64,000 nucleotides of DNA, taken from the NCBI GenBank assembly GCA_041821315.1, contig JBGUEO010000020.1:14561-78560 (forward strand). Reading direction: 5' to 3'. Below are positions 43,484-53,098 of the stretch, one piece after another. The position numbers and the translations under genes were made by a program. Position 1 is the first letter of the stretch. The number at the start of each line of letters is the position of its first letter. Under the pieces are notes generated by a model that made no database searches, was not told the DNA's origin, and was given only the letters and a program-made list of their open reading frames with translations. Source of the DNA: DIGJ01 sp041821315. GTDB lineage: Bacteria; Bacillota; Clostridia; Lachnospirales; Lachnospiraceae.

Positions 43484-43513
43484 AAAAGATCGGGATAAAC
43501 CCCGGTCTTTTAT
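43484..43513 (+). terminator. Intercistronic hairpin between binding protein and ATPase genes
   Basis: AAAAGATCGGG (43484-43494) pairs with CCCGGTCTTTT (43501-43511) with one G-T pair. Like the hairpin at 11287 it should limit read-through into the lower-expressed transporter genes. Confidence 0.65.
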
Positions 43514-43533
43514 AGCAACGGGAGAGAACAACT

Positions 43534-45069
43534 ATGACTAATTCAGAGTATGTTTTGGAAGCAATTGATATTACAAAGTCATTTCCAGGAGTAAAAGCGC
43601 TAAATGAGGTTTCCCTGAGAGTTAAGCCGGGAACTGTGCATGCATTAATGGGAGAAAATGGAGCAGGAAAATCCACCCTGATGAAATGCATTTATGGGAT
43701 ATACTCACCAGATAATGGATCAATTTCAATTGCTGGAAAAAAAGTAAATATTTCAAATCCTAGGAATGCCATGGATTTAGGAGTCTCCATGATTCATCAG
43801 GAACTTCATCCGGTAAGACCTCAAAATGTTAGTGAGAACATTTTTCTTGGACGCATTCCATATAAGAAAGTGGTTGGTATCCAATGGGTAGACCGTAAAA
43901 AAATAATAAACGAAACAAAAGAGGTATTTGATAAAATTGGTTTGGATATTGATCCTAAACAGAAAGTATCGGAGCTGTCAACTGCTTATTGTCAGTTATT
44001 AGAAATAGCGCGGGCGGTATCTACAGAAGCTAAAATTATCATAATGGATGAGCCAACATCATCTTTGACCGAAACGGAAACGGATATCTTATTTAAGATT
44101 ATTAAACAATTGAAATCTGAAAATGTAGCTATCATATATATTTCACATAAAATTGATGAGATTCTGCAGATATCGGACGCTGTAACGATTATGCGGGATG
44201 GTAAGAATGTAGGAACCTGGCCTGCAAGCGAAATGACTACTGACAATATCGTCAGTAAGATGGTTGGCCGTGAAATGAGCAACCGATTTCCACCGAAAAT
44301 CCATACACCAGGTGCTGCATATCTTCATGTGGAAGGTTTAACAAGTACAAACCCATATTCCTTTCAGGATGTTAGTTTTGAAGTACGTAGAGGTGAGATT
44401 TTTGGCATCGGAGGTTTGGTTGGTTCACAAAGAAGTGAGCTGATGGAAGCTATTTTTGGACTCCGTGAAATCGCAAAGGGCACCATCAGTATAGACGGAA
44501 AACCAATACATAACAAAAAGCCGATTGATGCAATTAAGAATAGAATGGCTTTGCTGACTGAGGATAGAAGAAAAACAGGAATTATTGGTTCTTCCTCTGT
44601 AGCAGATAATACCCTAATTGTACAGCAGAATGCAAATCCGAAAAAATACACAAAAAAAGGACTACCTTTTATTGATTATAAAAAACGAAATAAAGACGCG
44701 CAAAAATATGTGGATGCATTGTCTATCAAGACACCTACTTTAAAAACCGCGATACAGTCATTGTCTGGCGGAACACAGCAGAAGGTACTGCTAGGTCGTT
44801 GGCTCTTAACGCAACCAAATATATTGATTTTAGATGAACCTACACGTGGCATTGATGTCGGAGCCAAATATGAAATATATGAATTAATGGAAGAAATGGC
44901 TCGCGATGGGAAATGTGTTATCATGATTAGCTCTGAAATGCCGGAACTTATTGGTATGTCGGATAAAATCATGGTTATGTGTGAAGGACATATGTCAGGA
45001 GTTATAGAGGGATCAGAAGTGACAGACGAAAAAATCATGTTGTTAGCAAGTACATATAAGGCGGTTTAG
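43534..45069 (+). CDS. mglA: Sugar ABC transporter ATPase, two-domain (MglA/RbsA family)
   Basis: A 511-residue protein with two fused ABC domains. The first has Walker A GENGAGKST and Walker B IIIMDEPTSSLTE. The second, from about residue 260, has a degenerate Walker A region (GIGGLVGSQRSELMEAIFGL), the signature LSGGTQQKVLLGRWL and Walker B ILILDEPTRGIDVGAKYEIY. This is the standard arrangement of MglA/RbsA/XylG ATPases. It overlaps neither neighbour but is 10 bp from the permease gene. Confidence 0.95.
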   Translation: MTNSEYVLEAIDITKSFPGVKALNEVSLRVKPGTVHALMGENGAGKSTLMKCIYGIYSPDNGSISIAGKKVNISNPRNAMDLGVSMIHQELHPVRPQNVSENIFLGRIPYKKVVGIQWVDRKKIINETKEVFDKIGLDIDPKQKVSELSTAYCQLLEIARAVSTEAKIIIMDEPTSSLTETETDILFKIIKQLKSENVAIIYISHKIDEILQISDAVTIMRDGKNVGTWPASEMTTDNIVSKMVGREMSNRFPPKIHTPGAAYLHVEGLTSTNPYSFQDVSFEVRRGEIFGIGGLVGSQRSELMEAIFGLREIAKGTISIDGKPIHNKKPIDAIKNRMALLTEDRRKTGIIGSSSVADNTLIVQQNANPKKYTKKGLPFIDYKKRNKDAQKYVDALSIKTPTLKTAIQSLSGGTQQKVLLGRWLLTQPNILILDEPTRGIDVGAKYEIYELMEEMARDGKCVIMISSEMPELIGMSDKIMVMCEGHMSGVIEGSEVTDEKIMLLASTYKAV

Positions 45070-45079
45070 GAGGAAGAAA

Positions 45080-46075
45080 ATGAAAACAAAAAGTATATCA
45101 AAATTTGTGGTAGAAAATATATTATATATCTGCTTAGTATTAATGATTGTAATAATTGCGGTAATCTCTCCGTCCTTTATATCCATTCGTGTATTGAGCG
45201 ACGTATTGATTCAAAGTGCACCAAAAATATTATTAGCAATGGGTATGTTAGTGGTAATTATTGCTGGTGGTATGGATATGACAGTAGGACGTTTGGCTGG
45301 TCTAGGCGCTGTTGTTTCCGGAACCTTGGCACAGCAGACAACATACTATTTAAAGTTTTGGGTAGGTTTACCGGAATTGCCAATCTGGGTACCGATTATA
45401 TTTTCTATTCTGATTGGTCTTGTAATGGGAGCTATTACAGGTGTGATAATATCTAAATTCAAAGTTCCTGCTTTTCTGGCAGGCTTAGGAATGCAAATGG
45501 TAATCTATGGTGCAAACCTTCTCTTTTTGAAGAAGGCACCGAATAATTCCCAGCCCCTGGCTGGATTTAAAGACAGCTTTTTAAAATTTGGTACAGGTTC
45601 AATCTTTGGAATTTCTTATCTTATCATAGTTGCGTTTGCAGTAATGATATTTGTATTCATCCTTCTTAATATGACTACGCTTGGGAAAAATATTTATGCA
45701 ACTGGTGGTAACCGAGAAGCAGCAAAGGTAGCAGGTATCAATGTATTTAGGGTTGACATGTTCGTATACATGTTATCCGGAGTGCTTGCTGCATTTGCCG
45801 GATGTATGATAGCAGCACGTACGGGAAGCGCAACTGCAACCTATGCGGAAGGTTATGAAATGGATGCTATTGCAAGTTGTATTATTGGTGGTGCTTCTTT
45901 TGCAGGTGGCATTGGTAATGTACCGGGTGCATTTCTTGGAGTTATTATCTTTAGTGTAATAAATTATGGACTTACATTTGTTGGTTTAAGTTCATATTGG
46001 CAATACATAGTAAAGGGATTGATTATAATTGTGGCAGTTGGTCTTGATATGCGTAAATATGCGTCTCAGAATTAA
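45080..46075 (+). CDS. mglC: Sugar ABC transporter permease (MglC/RbsC family)
   Basis: A 331-residue permease with about nine membrane segments. Motifs: GGMDMTVGRLAGLGAVVSGT near residue 70 (MglC-type) and ATGGNREAAKVAGINVFRVD near residue 212, the cytoplasmic coupling region of this family. TAGGAGGAAG precedes the ATG. With the two-domain ATPase and the lipoprotein it forms a complete high-affinity sugar importer. Confidence 0.93.
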   Translation: MKTKSISKFVVENILYICLVLMIVIIAVISPSFISIRVLSDVLIQSAPKILLAMGMLVVIIAGGMDMTVGRLAGLGAVVSGTLAQQTTYYLKFWVGLPELPIWVPIIFSILIGLVMGAITGVIISKFKVPAFLAGLGMQMVIYGANLLFLKKAPNNSQPLAGFKDSFLKFGTGSIFGISYLIIVAFAVMIFVFILLNMTTLGKNIYATGGNREAAKVAGINVFRVDMFVYMLSGVLAAFAGCMIAARTGSATATYAEGYEMDAIASCIIGGASFAGGIGNVPGAFLGVIIFSVINYGLTFVGLSSYWQYIVKGLIIIVAVGLDMRKYASQN

Positions 46076-46188
46076 AGGAGCATTAGGCTTTAGGTTTCGC
46101 TTGAAGGTGTCAGTTAAGTCTGATAAACTGAATTTACATATATCATTTTTTACTGACAACTTGAGAAGGCGGGGTTTTACACAATCTG

Positions 46189-47124
46189 ATGAAAAAACAC
46201 ATGTGGTTAATACTGCTTCCAATTGCAGTTGTATGTACATTTTTAGTTTGCCGAGGGACTACAGATAATACAAAAGTTTACCCAGTTACCAGAGTGACTG
46301 TCATTTTCCCACATAGCGATGATGGCTATTGGAGCCTGATTGCAGAGGGAATTGAAGAGGAAAAGGATGAAATAGGAGAAAAGTATAATATTGATATTAG
46401 TACTATAATTCCACAATTGAATTACAATATTCCTCAAATGACGGATATACTCAAGCAGCAGATTGCAGCGCAGGTTGATGTTATTGTCATTCAAGGTAAC
46501 GAAAATCCTGAATTTCGTTCCGTTCTACAAGAAGCGTATAGTCAAGGAATAAAGATTATATGTGTAGATACCGATTTGGAAAATTTTCCAGACCATTTAT
46601 ATGTAGGAACAGATAATTATAAAGCTGGAAAAATGATGGGGGAAATGCTGATTAAATTGACGGGTGGAACGGCAAAGATTGCCATTGTTTCAGGAGAATC
46701 AGGCTATTTAAATCTGGAACAACGCTTGGATGGATTTGTGGATGCAGTTAAAGGCAATGCAGGAATAGAGATTGAAGATATTCAGTACGATAATTATGAT
46801 GGTCTTACATTTATGAATCTTTATCACAAGCTGTATGAAAAGTCTGACACACTGGTATGTTTGGAAGGGACCGGTGCCCAAATATTGGGCCAAATATATG
46901 ATGTCCGTAGAACGGAATATAAATATATAATTGGTTTTGACGGATATACTGGTGTAAAAAGCCATGTAATAGATGGAATCGTGAAACAGGATACGAATCA
47001 AATGGGGCGCCGTGTTGTGGACGAAATCGCAAATTATATTAGAACAGGGAAATATAGTGCTGATAATATCTATACAGATGTACAATGGCTGACAACCAGA
47101 AACTATGATGAGGTCATGAAATGA
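46189..47124 (+). CDS. Membrane-anchored sugar-sensing binding protein partnering the kinase
   Basis: A 311-residue PBP type 1 protein with an N-terminal hydrophobic segment (about residues 4-21) and no canonical lipobox, so it is likely signal-anchored outside the cell. The mature part has HSDDGYWSLIAEGIEEE, IPQMTDILKQQIAAQVDVIV and YVGTDNYKAGKMMGEM, typical of ribose/xylose binding proteins. Its stop overlaps the kinase start (ATGA). This matches the XylFII-LytS arrangement of clostridia, where the binding protein delivers the sugar signal to the kinase rather than to the transporter. The ribosome site is weak. Confidence 0.85.
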   Translation: MKKHMWLILLPIAVVCTFLVCRGTTDNTKVYPVTRVTVIFPHSDDGYWSLIAEGIEEEKDEIGEKYNIDISTIIPQLNYNIPQMTDILKQQIAAQVDVIVIQGNENPEFRSVLQEAYSQGIKIICVDTDLENFPDHLYVGTDNYKAGKMMGEMLIKLTGGTAKIAIVSGESGYLNLEQRLDGFVDAVKGNAGIEIEDIQYDNYDGLTFMNLYHKLYEKSDTLVCLEGTGAQILGQIYDVRRTEYKYIIGFDGYTGVKSHVIDGIVKQDTNQMGRRVVDEIANYIRTGKYSADNIYTDVQWLTTRNYDEVMK

Positions 47125-48614
47125 AAAGATCGAGATTTTTAAATACGGTTCAAAGAAAATATGCAGTTGGGTATGCAATGGTCGGTCTATTTGTTATTGT
47201 GTTTCTATTGACAACGGTAATTGGTAATATATATGTTTCGAGCCAGTATTCTACTGCAACTGCTGAATTGGTTGATGTCAATAATCTGGAAAAGGCAGTA
47301 AATAACTTAAATGACAGTATTAACTTAACTTATTTATACTTGTCTGTATCGGGTGTAGAAGAATATTTCCAAAGCAAAGAAGAGGTAGAAAAGTACCTGA
47401 AAAAAACGAAGCTGCAGCTGAATAAGAGATTTGTTCGGGAAATGGCAGATACAAACACAACAGTTGAAACCTATATTTCAAAAAGTGATAATTTACTTGA
47501 AAAATTGCAGGAATATATAAATAGTAATGAACGGAATAACCGTAATTATGAGGAATTAGAAAGTCAGTATAATGAGTTACAGGAAGTATATTCTTATATA
47601 AACCTGCGCTTTCAGAATGTTTATTCTGAGAAGCTTAATATATTAAGCGAAATGGAAGAACAATTGAGGGTCTTGCAAAACGCAATTACAATATTTCAGG
47701 TTTCCATTTTGGTAATTATGGTCATCTGCTGTGCTATTTATCTGTATAAAGTCATACGGAAAGTTTCTATCTCAATTGCAACCATGATGAATGGGGTTAA
47801 ATCCATTGAAAAAGATGTCTTTCAGGCGGAATCGATTCAGATTGGCAGCAATGATGAATTTGATGAATTTGCAAGTGCTTTTAATAGCATGATTAAAATC
47901 ATACAGCAACAATTACGTAAGATAGAGGAAAATGCAGATATAAAAGAGCAGCTGGCTGCGGCTGAAATAGAAAATCTACGTATTTACAGCGATCTTCAAA
48001 AAAATCATTTAGATTTCCTGCAATCAAGGATTAATCCGCACTTTCTATTTAATACATTGAATATGATATCGTCTCAGGCGCGTCTTGAAAATGCGGATAA
48101 ATCGGCTGAATTGATGGAAATTACAGCTTCTTTTCTACGCTATAATCTTGATAATATTTCAAAGACAGTGACCTTAGAGAAAGAAATGAAACACCTCAAG
48201 GATTATGTTACAATCCAGGAGTATCGGTATGGAGGAAGATATGTTTTCTTTTTTGATGTAGAAGAGCAATGTCTGAATTTTTCAATGCCATGTATGATAC
48301 TACAGCCATTGGTAGAAAACGCGATGCAGCATGGTATCGCCATGAAGTTAAGCGATGGTTGTGTCTGGATAAAGGCATATAAATCAGATGGCAGAATCTG
48401 TTTGGAAGTCAGAGATAACGGAGTGGGTATGACAGAAGAACAAATTCATGATATTTATAAAGATTTTCATGAAAACAACTCATCAAATACACATATTGGA
48501 CTTCGCAATATTTACCACAGACTACAGTTGTTTTATAACAATGATGTGCAATTTGAAATGGAAAACATGAATCCCGGACTGAAAATGGTTATCTTGCTAC
48601 CGCGGGAAGGATAG
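47121..48614 (+). CDS. LytS/YesM-type sensor histidine kinase
   Basis: A 497-residue membrane kinase. Helices lie at about residues 13-35 and 190-212; the outer loop between them is about 155 residues and mostly coiled coil. A HAMP-like segment follows, then the His_kinase domain with phosphoacceptor His in QSRINPHFLFNTLN, and an HATPase domain with LVENAMQHGI and DNGVGM. The start codon overlaps the preceding sensor gene. It should phosphorylate the AraC-type regulator encoded next when the sensor protein binds sugar. Confidence 0.93.
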   Translation: MKRSRFLNTVQRKYAVGYAMVGLFVIVFLLTTVIGNIYVSSQYSTATAELVDVNNLEKAVNNLNDSINLTYLYLSVSGVEEYFQSKEEVEKYLKKTKLQLNKRFVREMADTNTTVETYISKSDNLLEKLQEYINSNERNNRNYEELESQYNELQEVYSYINLRFQNVYSEKLNILSEMEEQLRVLQNAITIFQVSILVIMVICCAIYLYKVIRKVSISIATMMNGVKSIEKDVFQAESIQIGSNDEFDEFASAFNSMIKIIQQQLRKIEENADIKEQLAAAEIENLRIYSDLQKNHLDFLQSRINPHFLFNTLNMISSQARLENADKSAELMEITASFLRYNLDNISKTVTLEKEMKHLKDYVTIQEYRYGGRYVFFFDVEEQCLNFSMPCMILQPLVENAMQHGIAMKLSDGCVWIKAYKSDGRICLEVRDNGVGMTEEQIHDIYKDFHENNSSNTHIGLRNIYHRLQLFYNNDVQFEMENMNPGLKMVILLPREG

Positions 48615-48622
48615 TGTGAAAA

Positions 48623-49879
48623 ATGAATTTGACAATGGTTATTGCTGATGATGAACCAGTATCGCTTAAAAGTGAAGAATTATTCATAAGAAAAGAATTT
48701 CCTAATATTACTATAATTGGGTTGGCGCAAAACGGAATCGAGCTGAAACAAATGCTGGAAGAATTGAAGCCGGATATTGCAATTGTAGATATACATATGC
48801 CCGGTTTGTCTGGAATAGAAGTGATTGAACTTTTGCAACACAAAGAATGTGCAACACATTTTATAATCAATACCGCCTACAGTGATTTTGAATATGTAAA
48901 AAAAGCTTTGGATTTAAAGACAGATGGATATTTGTTGAAACCTGGGAAAAGAGGAGAAAGCATTGAAGTAATCAATCGATTATGCAGAACGGTTGAGATT
49001 GAAAAAGAAGAAAATAAGAAACAAAGTCATTTGCGGTCAGCATTGAACGTAGTAAATCCTGTTTTTGGAAATGAAATACTGATGTCAATTTTTTCAGAAA
49101 ACTGCGACCAAGAGGAATTTGAAACCTATTGCAGTATAAATGGCATTGATTTTTCATATGGTTGTATAACAACGTTTCTTCCAAAGATAAAAAAAGATAT
49201 CAGCAGAAAAGTTATAAATGATGTATTAACAAAGGGACTGAATGGTATCTGCAATTTTCTCGCTACCATTACGGAACACGGGATTGTTGTTATGCTTTTT
49301 ATACCAGAAATACTGGACAAAGGAAGGCAGTTTAACTGGTGTCAAGAAATTGCTTTGTTTGTTGCAAAGTGCTTAGAAGAGAAAGTAGGAACTGAGTACC
49401 TTTATGGGATAGGCAATGTATATGACTCTTTTTCTTACATGCGAAATTCATACAAAGATAGTATAAAAAAAATCCAAACGGATGGGCAAGCTCAAAACGA
49501 GCGTTACAAAGAGAATGCGGACAAAATAGAATCTTATGTAGCCAAAGCCAAGGAATACGTAAATACCTATTTTACAGATGATATATCATTAAATGATTGC
49601 GCAAAGCATGTCGGAATTAGCCCATACTATTTAAGTCATATTTTCAAAAATAAAACAGGACAGACCTTTGTGGAGTATTTATCAATGGCGCGAATCACAG
49701 AAGCAAAAAGGCTATCATTAAACACTAAACTAACAATCAAGGATATATCAGAACGATGTGGCTATCTTAATAACACTTATTTTTGTAAAGTGTTTAAGCG
49801 TTTTACCGGAAAAACAATTGGAGAATATAGAAAAAATGAAGGAAAAAATGATTTAGTGAAATCAAATCTGAGAGGATAA
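48623..49879 (+). CDS. AraC-type response regulator (YesN family)
   Basis: A 418-residue regulator. The receiver domain (about 1-120) has the acidic pair in IADDEP, the phosphorylated aspartate in IAIVDIHMPGLSG (about residue 54) and a lysine in LLKPG. A middle region of unknown fold follows, and the C-terminal AraC domain (about 315-415) has both HTH units: LNDCAKHVGISPYYLSHIFK and IKDISERCGYLNNTYFCKVF. It follows the kinase closely. It likely activates the mgl-like promoter through the repeats at 42145-42181. Confidence 0.93.
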   Translation: MNLTMVIADDEPVSLKSEELFIRKEFPNITIIGLAQNGIELKQMLEELKPDIAIVDIHMPGLSGIEVIELLQHKECATHFIINTAYSDFEYVKKALDLKTDGYLLKPGKRGESIEVINRLCRTVEIEKEENKKQSHLRSALNVVNPVFGNEILMSIFSENCDQEEFETYCSINGIDFSYGCITTFLPKIKKDISRKVINDVLTKGLNGICNFLATITEHGIVVMLFIPEILDKGRQFNWCQEIALFVAKCLEEKVGTEYLYGIGNVYDSFSYMRNSYKDSIKKIQTDGQAQNERYKENADKIESYVAKAKEYVNTYFTDDISLNDCAKHVGISPYYLSHIFKNKTGQTFVEYLSMARITEAKRLSLNTKLTIKDISERCGYLNNTYFCKVFKRFTGKTIGEYRKNEGKNDLVKSNLRG

Positions 49880-49883
49880 AAAT

Positions 49884-50774
49884 ATGTCAGAAACCAGTGA
49901 AAAATTAAGAAAAGAATTCGGGGAGGGAGATGCGAAGAGGGATGCTGGGTTAACAACCCCTAATGATATTGAAAGAGTTGATAATATACAATATGGACCA
50001 GATCCAGACTGGAATATTTTGGATGTATATCGGCCAAAACAGGAAATGGGAAAACTGCCTGTTATTGTCATTGTACACGGTGGTGGTTGGGTATATGGTG
50101 ATAAAAGTGTCTATCAATTTTATGGAATGAGTTTGGCACAAAGAGAATTTGCAGTAGTAAATTACACATATCGTCTTGCCCCTGAAGCGAAATTTCCTGC
50201 GCCACTAGAAGACACAAATCAAGTAATCACCTGGATGTATGATAATCAGGAAACATATCTGTTTGATACGGAAAATGTATTTATGGTGGGTGATTCAGCA
50301 GGAGCACATTTGCTGGGATTATATACAGCTGTTTGTTCCAATCCAGGCTATGCTGCTCATTATGATTTTGAAGTTCCGAACCAGTTTGCTCCGACTGCAA
50401 TCGCAATGAATTGTGGAGCCTATGAGATTTTTGGTGATCCAATCATTGGCAGTGAGCAAGATATTGAATTGATGAATGATTTTCTTCCGGATAAGGGATC
50501 AAAAGCGGAACGGGCTCTAATTAATGTAACGGATCATGTGAATCGTAAATTTCCTCCAGTTTATATCATGACTGCAGCAGGTGATTTTCTGAAAGAGCAG
50601 GCACCAAAATTGGAAGCGAAACTAAAGGAAAATGAAGTATACTATAAGTACAAAGTATATGGAGATGAAAATCATCCACTGTATCATGTATTCCACGTTA
50701 CAATACAGGAACCGCTTGGTCAGTTATGTAATGACGAAGAATGTGATTTTTTTAGAAGAATGGAAAAACACTAA
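49884..50774 (+). CDS. Alpha/beta hydrolase (HSL/acetyl-esterase family)
   Basis: A 296-residue carboxylesterase-like protein. The oxyanion motif is HGGGWVYGD, the nucleophile elbow GDSAG holds the catalytic serine, and the catalytic His is probably in NHPLYHVFH near residue 270. No signal peptide is seen, so it acts in the cytoplasm. It is the last gene of the sugar sensing and transport operon, 5 bp after the regulator. It may deacetylate imported acetylated sugars or oligosaccharides, which is inferred from position only. Confidence 0.88.
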   Translation: MSETSEKLRKEFGEGDAKRDAGLTTPNDIERVDNIQYGPDPDWNILDVYRPKQEMGKLPVIVIVHGGGWVYGDKSVYQFYGMSLAQREFAVVNYTYRLAPEAKFPAPLEDTNQVITWMYDNQETYLFDTENVFMVGDSAGAHLLGLYTAVCSNPGYAAHYDFEVPNQFAPTAIAMNCGAYEIFGDPIIGSEQDIELMNDFLPDKGSKAERALINVTDHVNRKFPPVYIMTAAGDFLKEQAPKLEAKLKENEVYYKYKVYGDENHPLYHVFHVTIQEPLGQLCNDEECDFFRRMEKH

Positions 50775-50839
50775 AATATAAAATGAGCGTTATGGTATGG
50801 CATAAAATCAAATGAAACATTATAATATGTAGAAGACAT

Positions 50840-50890
50840 AAATCGGAGAGAGTGAATGGTTCAAAATTCATTTTCTCCGATTTATTAGTA
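50840..50890 (+). terminator. Terminator after the esterase gene
   Basis: AAATCGGAGA (50840-50849) and TCTCCGATTT (50874-50883) with inner GTGAAT/ATTCA pairing. The following stretch to about 51030 is A/T-rich and holds no gene that I can support. Confidence 0.75.
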
Positions 50891-51033
50891 TACCATAGAA
50901 TAGTTGATAGTATATATTTTTGATAAATATGATAACGAATAATTTTCATCAACTGGTTAGATCTTAAGAAATTGTCAATTCTGTATATAATGATTCAGTT
51001 TTTTTATTATGACAAGAAAAAGAGAAAAAATAG

Positions 51034-51073
51034 CGAACAAACGTTTGATTTTTGCTAAAAAATATGATAGACT
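51034..51073 (+). promoter_or_regulatory. SOS (LexA/DinR) box and promoter of uvrBA
   Basis: CGAACAAACGTTTG (51034-51047) fits the Bacillus-type SOS box CGAAC-N4-GTTYG. It overlaps the -35 TTGATT (51045-51050); a 17-bp spacer leads to the -10 TAGACT (51068-51073), 20 bp before the uvrB start. This position predicts LexA repression and induction by DNA damage. Confidence 0.8.
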
Positions 51074-51092
51074 GTAAAAAGAGGTGTTTGAG

Positions 51093-53078
51093 ATGGAACA
51101 GTTTAAATTAGTATCAGAATATGCGCCAACTGGGGATCAGCCAGTGGCAATTGAAGAGTTAGTAGAGGGCTTTTTAGCAGGAAATCAATTTGAGACTTTG
51201 CTTGGAGTAACGGGTTCTGGAAAGACGTTTACCATGGCAAATGTAATTGCACGTCTGAATAAGCCGACTCTTATCATTGCACATAATAAGACACTAGCTG
51301 CACAGCTTTACAGTGAATTTAAGGAGTTTTTCCCTGAGAATGCGGTGGAATATTTTGTGAGTTATTATGATTATTATCAGCCGGAGGCTTATGTAGCGTC
51401 GACGGATACTTATATTGCAAAGGATTCTGCTATTAATGATGAAATTGACAAGCTTCGTCATTCTGCAACAGCAGCACTTACGGAGCGCAAAGATGTTATT
51501 GTTGTAGCTAGTGTGTCCTGTATTTATGGAATTGGTAGTCCTGATTTTTATAAAAATATGACCTTGTCTCTTCGACCTGGTATGCTAAGGGATCGAGATG
51601 ACATTTTACGAAAGCTTGTTGAAGTTCAATATACAAGAAATGATATGGATTTTAAGCGTGGAACATTTCGTGTACGTGGAGACGTTATTGAGATTTACTT
51701 AGCATCTGCAACGGATACGGCTATTCGGGTAGAGATGTTTGGTGATGAGATTGATCGAATTTCAGAAATTGATGTTTTAACTGGTGAAGTCGTATGCTTA
51801 CTGGAACATGCATATATTTATCCTGCATCCCATTATGTAATTGACCCAAAGCAGATGGAACCCGCAATTCAAAATATAGAAGCTGAGTTAAAGAATCAAA
51901 TAGCTTATTTTAAAAGCGAGGATAAGCTATTAGAAGCACAGCGTATTGCAGAGAGAACCAACTTTGATATAGAAATGCTTCGGGAAACCGGTTTTTGTTC
52001 TGGCATTGAGAATTATTCCCGCCACTTGAATGGACTGGCTCCTGGTGAGACACCCTATACACTGATGGATTTCTTCCCAGAAGATTATCTGATTATTGTG
52101 GATGAGTCCCATATTACTATTCCGCAGGTACGAGGTATGTATGCGGGCGATCAGTCGCGTAAAGGTAATTTGATTGAATTTGGGTTTCGATTGCCGTCTG
52201 CGAAGGATAACCGTCCGCTTGCATTCCCAGAATATGAAGCAAAGATTAATCAAATGATGTTTGTTTCGGCGACACCATCCGAATATGAAAGAACACATGA
52301 ACTTCTTCGAACGGAGCAGATTATACGGCCGACGGGTCTTTTAGATCCAGAGGTGTTTGTACGACCAGTAAAAGGGCAAATCGACGATCTATTAGGTGAA
52401 ATAAATAAAGAGATTGAAAAGCATAATAAAATTTTGGTAACGACACTTACCAAGCGGATGGCAGAGGATTTAACCGATTATTTGCGTCAGGTGGGTATTC
52501 GTATAAAGTACCTGCATTCGGATATTGACACGTTGGAACGTTCAGAAATTATTCGCGATATGCGTTTGGATGTTTTTGATGTATTGGTTGGTATCAATCT
52601 GCTTCGTGAAGGATTGGATATACCAGAGATTACATTGGTAGCTATTCTAGATGCAGACAAAGAAGGGTTCCTTCGTTCAGAGACTTCTCTCATCCAAACC
52701 ATTGGACGAGCAGCTAGGAATGCAGATGGAAGAGTTCTTATGTATGCGGATAAGATTACTGATTCAATGAACAAAGCAATTTCGGAAACAAACCGTAGAC
52801 GACAGATTCAACATGATTATAACGAGGCACATGGGATTACACCAACTACGATTAAGAAGGCAGTCAGAGATTTGATTCGTATTTCAAAAAAAGCAGATTC
52901 TATTGGATATAAGTTAGATAAGGATCCAGAGTCTATGAACAAAGAAGAACTAGAAAAGGTTGTAAAAGTATTGAAAAAGAAGATGCATACGGCGGCGGCT
53001 GAACTTAATTTTGAAGATGCAGCAAAGCTTCGTGATCAATTAATCCAGATAAAAAAAGAATTAAACCAGAATTTTTAG
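51093..53078 (+). CDS. uvrB: Excinuclease ABC subunit B
   Basis: A 661-residue helicase-like subunit of nucleotide excision repair. It has Walker A GVTGSGKT, the beta-hairpin YYDYYQPEAYV used to probe DNA damage, DESH Walker B, helicase motifs with IGRAARN, and a C-terminal UVR domain (AAAELNFEDAAKLRDQLIQI) that binds UvrC. ATG at 51093 has AGAGG eight bases upstream; GTG at 51084 is less likely. An SOS box controls it, and uvrA follows 20 bp downstream in the same operon. Confidence 0.98.
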   Translation: MEQFKLVSEYAPTGDQPVAIEELVEGFLAGNQFETLLGVTGSGKTFTMANVIARLNKPTLIIAHNKTLAAQLYSEFKEFFPENAVEYFVSYYDYYQPEAYVASTDTYIAKDSAINDEIDKLRHSATAALTERKDVIVVASVSCIYGIGSPDFYKNMTLSLRPGMLRDRDDILRKLVEVQYTRNDMDFKRGTFRVRGDVIEIYLASATDTAIRVEMFGDEIDRISEIDVLTGEVVCLLEHAYIYPASHYVIDPKQMEPAIQNIEAELKNQIAYFKSEDKLLEAQRIAERTNFDIEMLRETGFCSGIENYSRHLNGLAPGETPYTLMDFFPEDYLIIVDESHITIPQVRGMYAGDQSRKGNLIEFGFRLPSAKDNRPLAFPEYEAKINQMMFVSATPSEYERTHELLRTEQIIRPTGLLDPEVFVRPVKGQIDDLLGEINKEIEKHNKILVTTLTKRMAEDLTDYLRQVGIRIKYLHSDIDTLERSEIIRDMRLDVFDVLVGINLLREGLDIPEITLVAILDADKEGFLRSETSLIQTIGRAARNADGRVLMYADKITDSMNKAISETNRRRQIQHDYNEAHGITPTTIKKAVRDLIRISKKADSIGYKLDKDPESMNKEELEKVVKVLKKKMHTAAAELNFEDAAKLRDQLIQIKKELNQNF

Positions 53079-53098
53079 AAAGAGAAAGCGTGTTAATA

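Noticed and set aside
46029..46268. A plus-strand frame bridging mglC and the sensor gene.
   Set aside because: It overlaps real genes on both sides in another phase, has no ribosome site and shows no family-like pattern.
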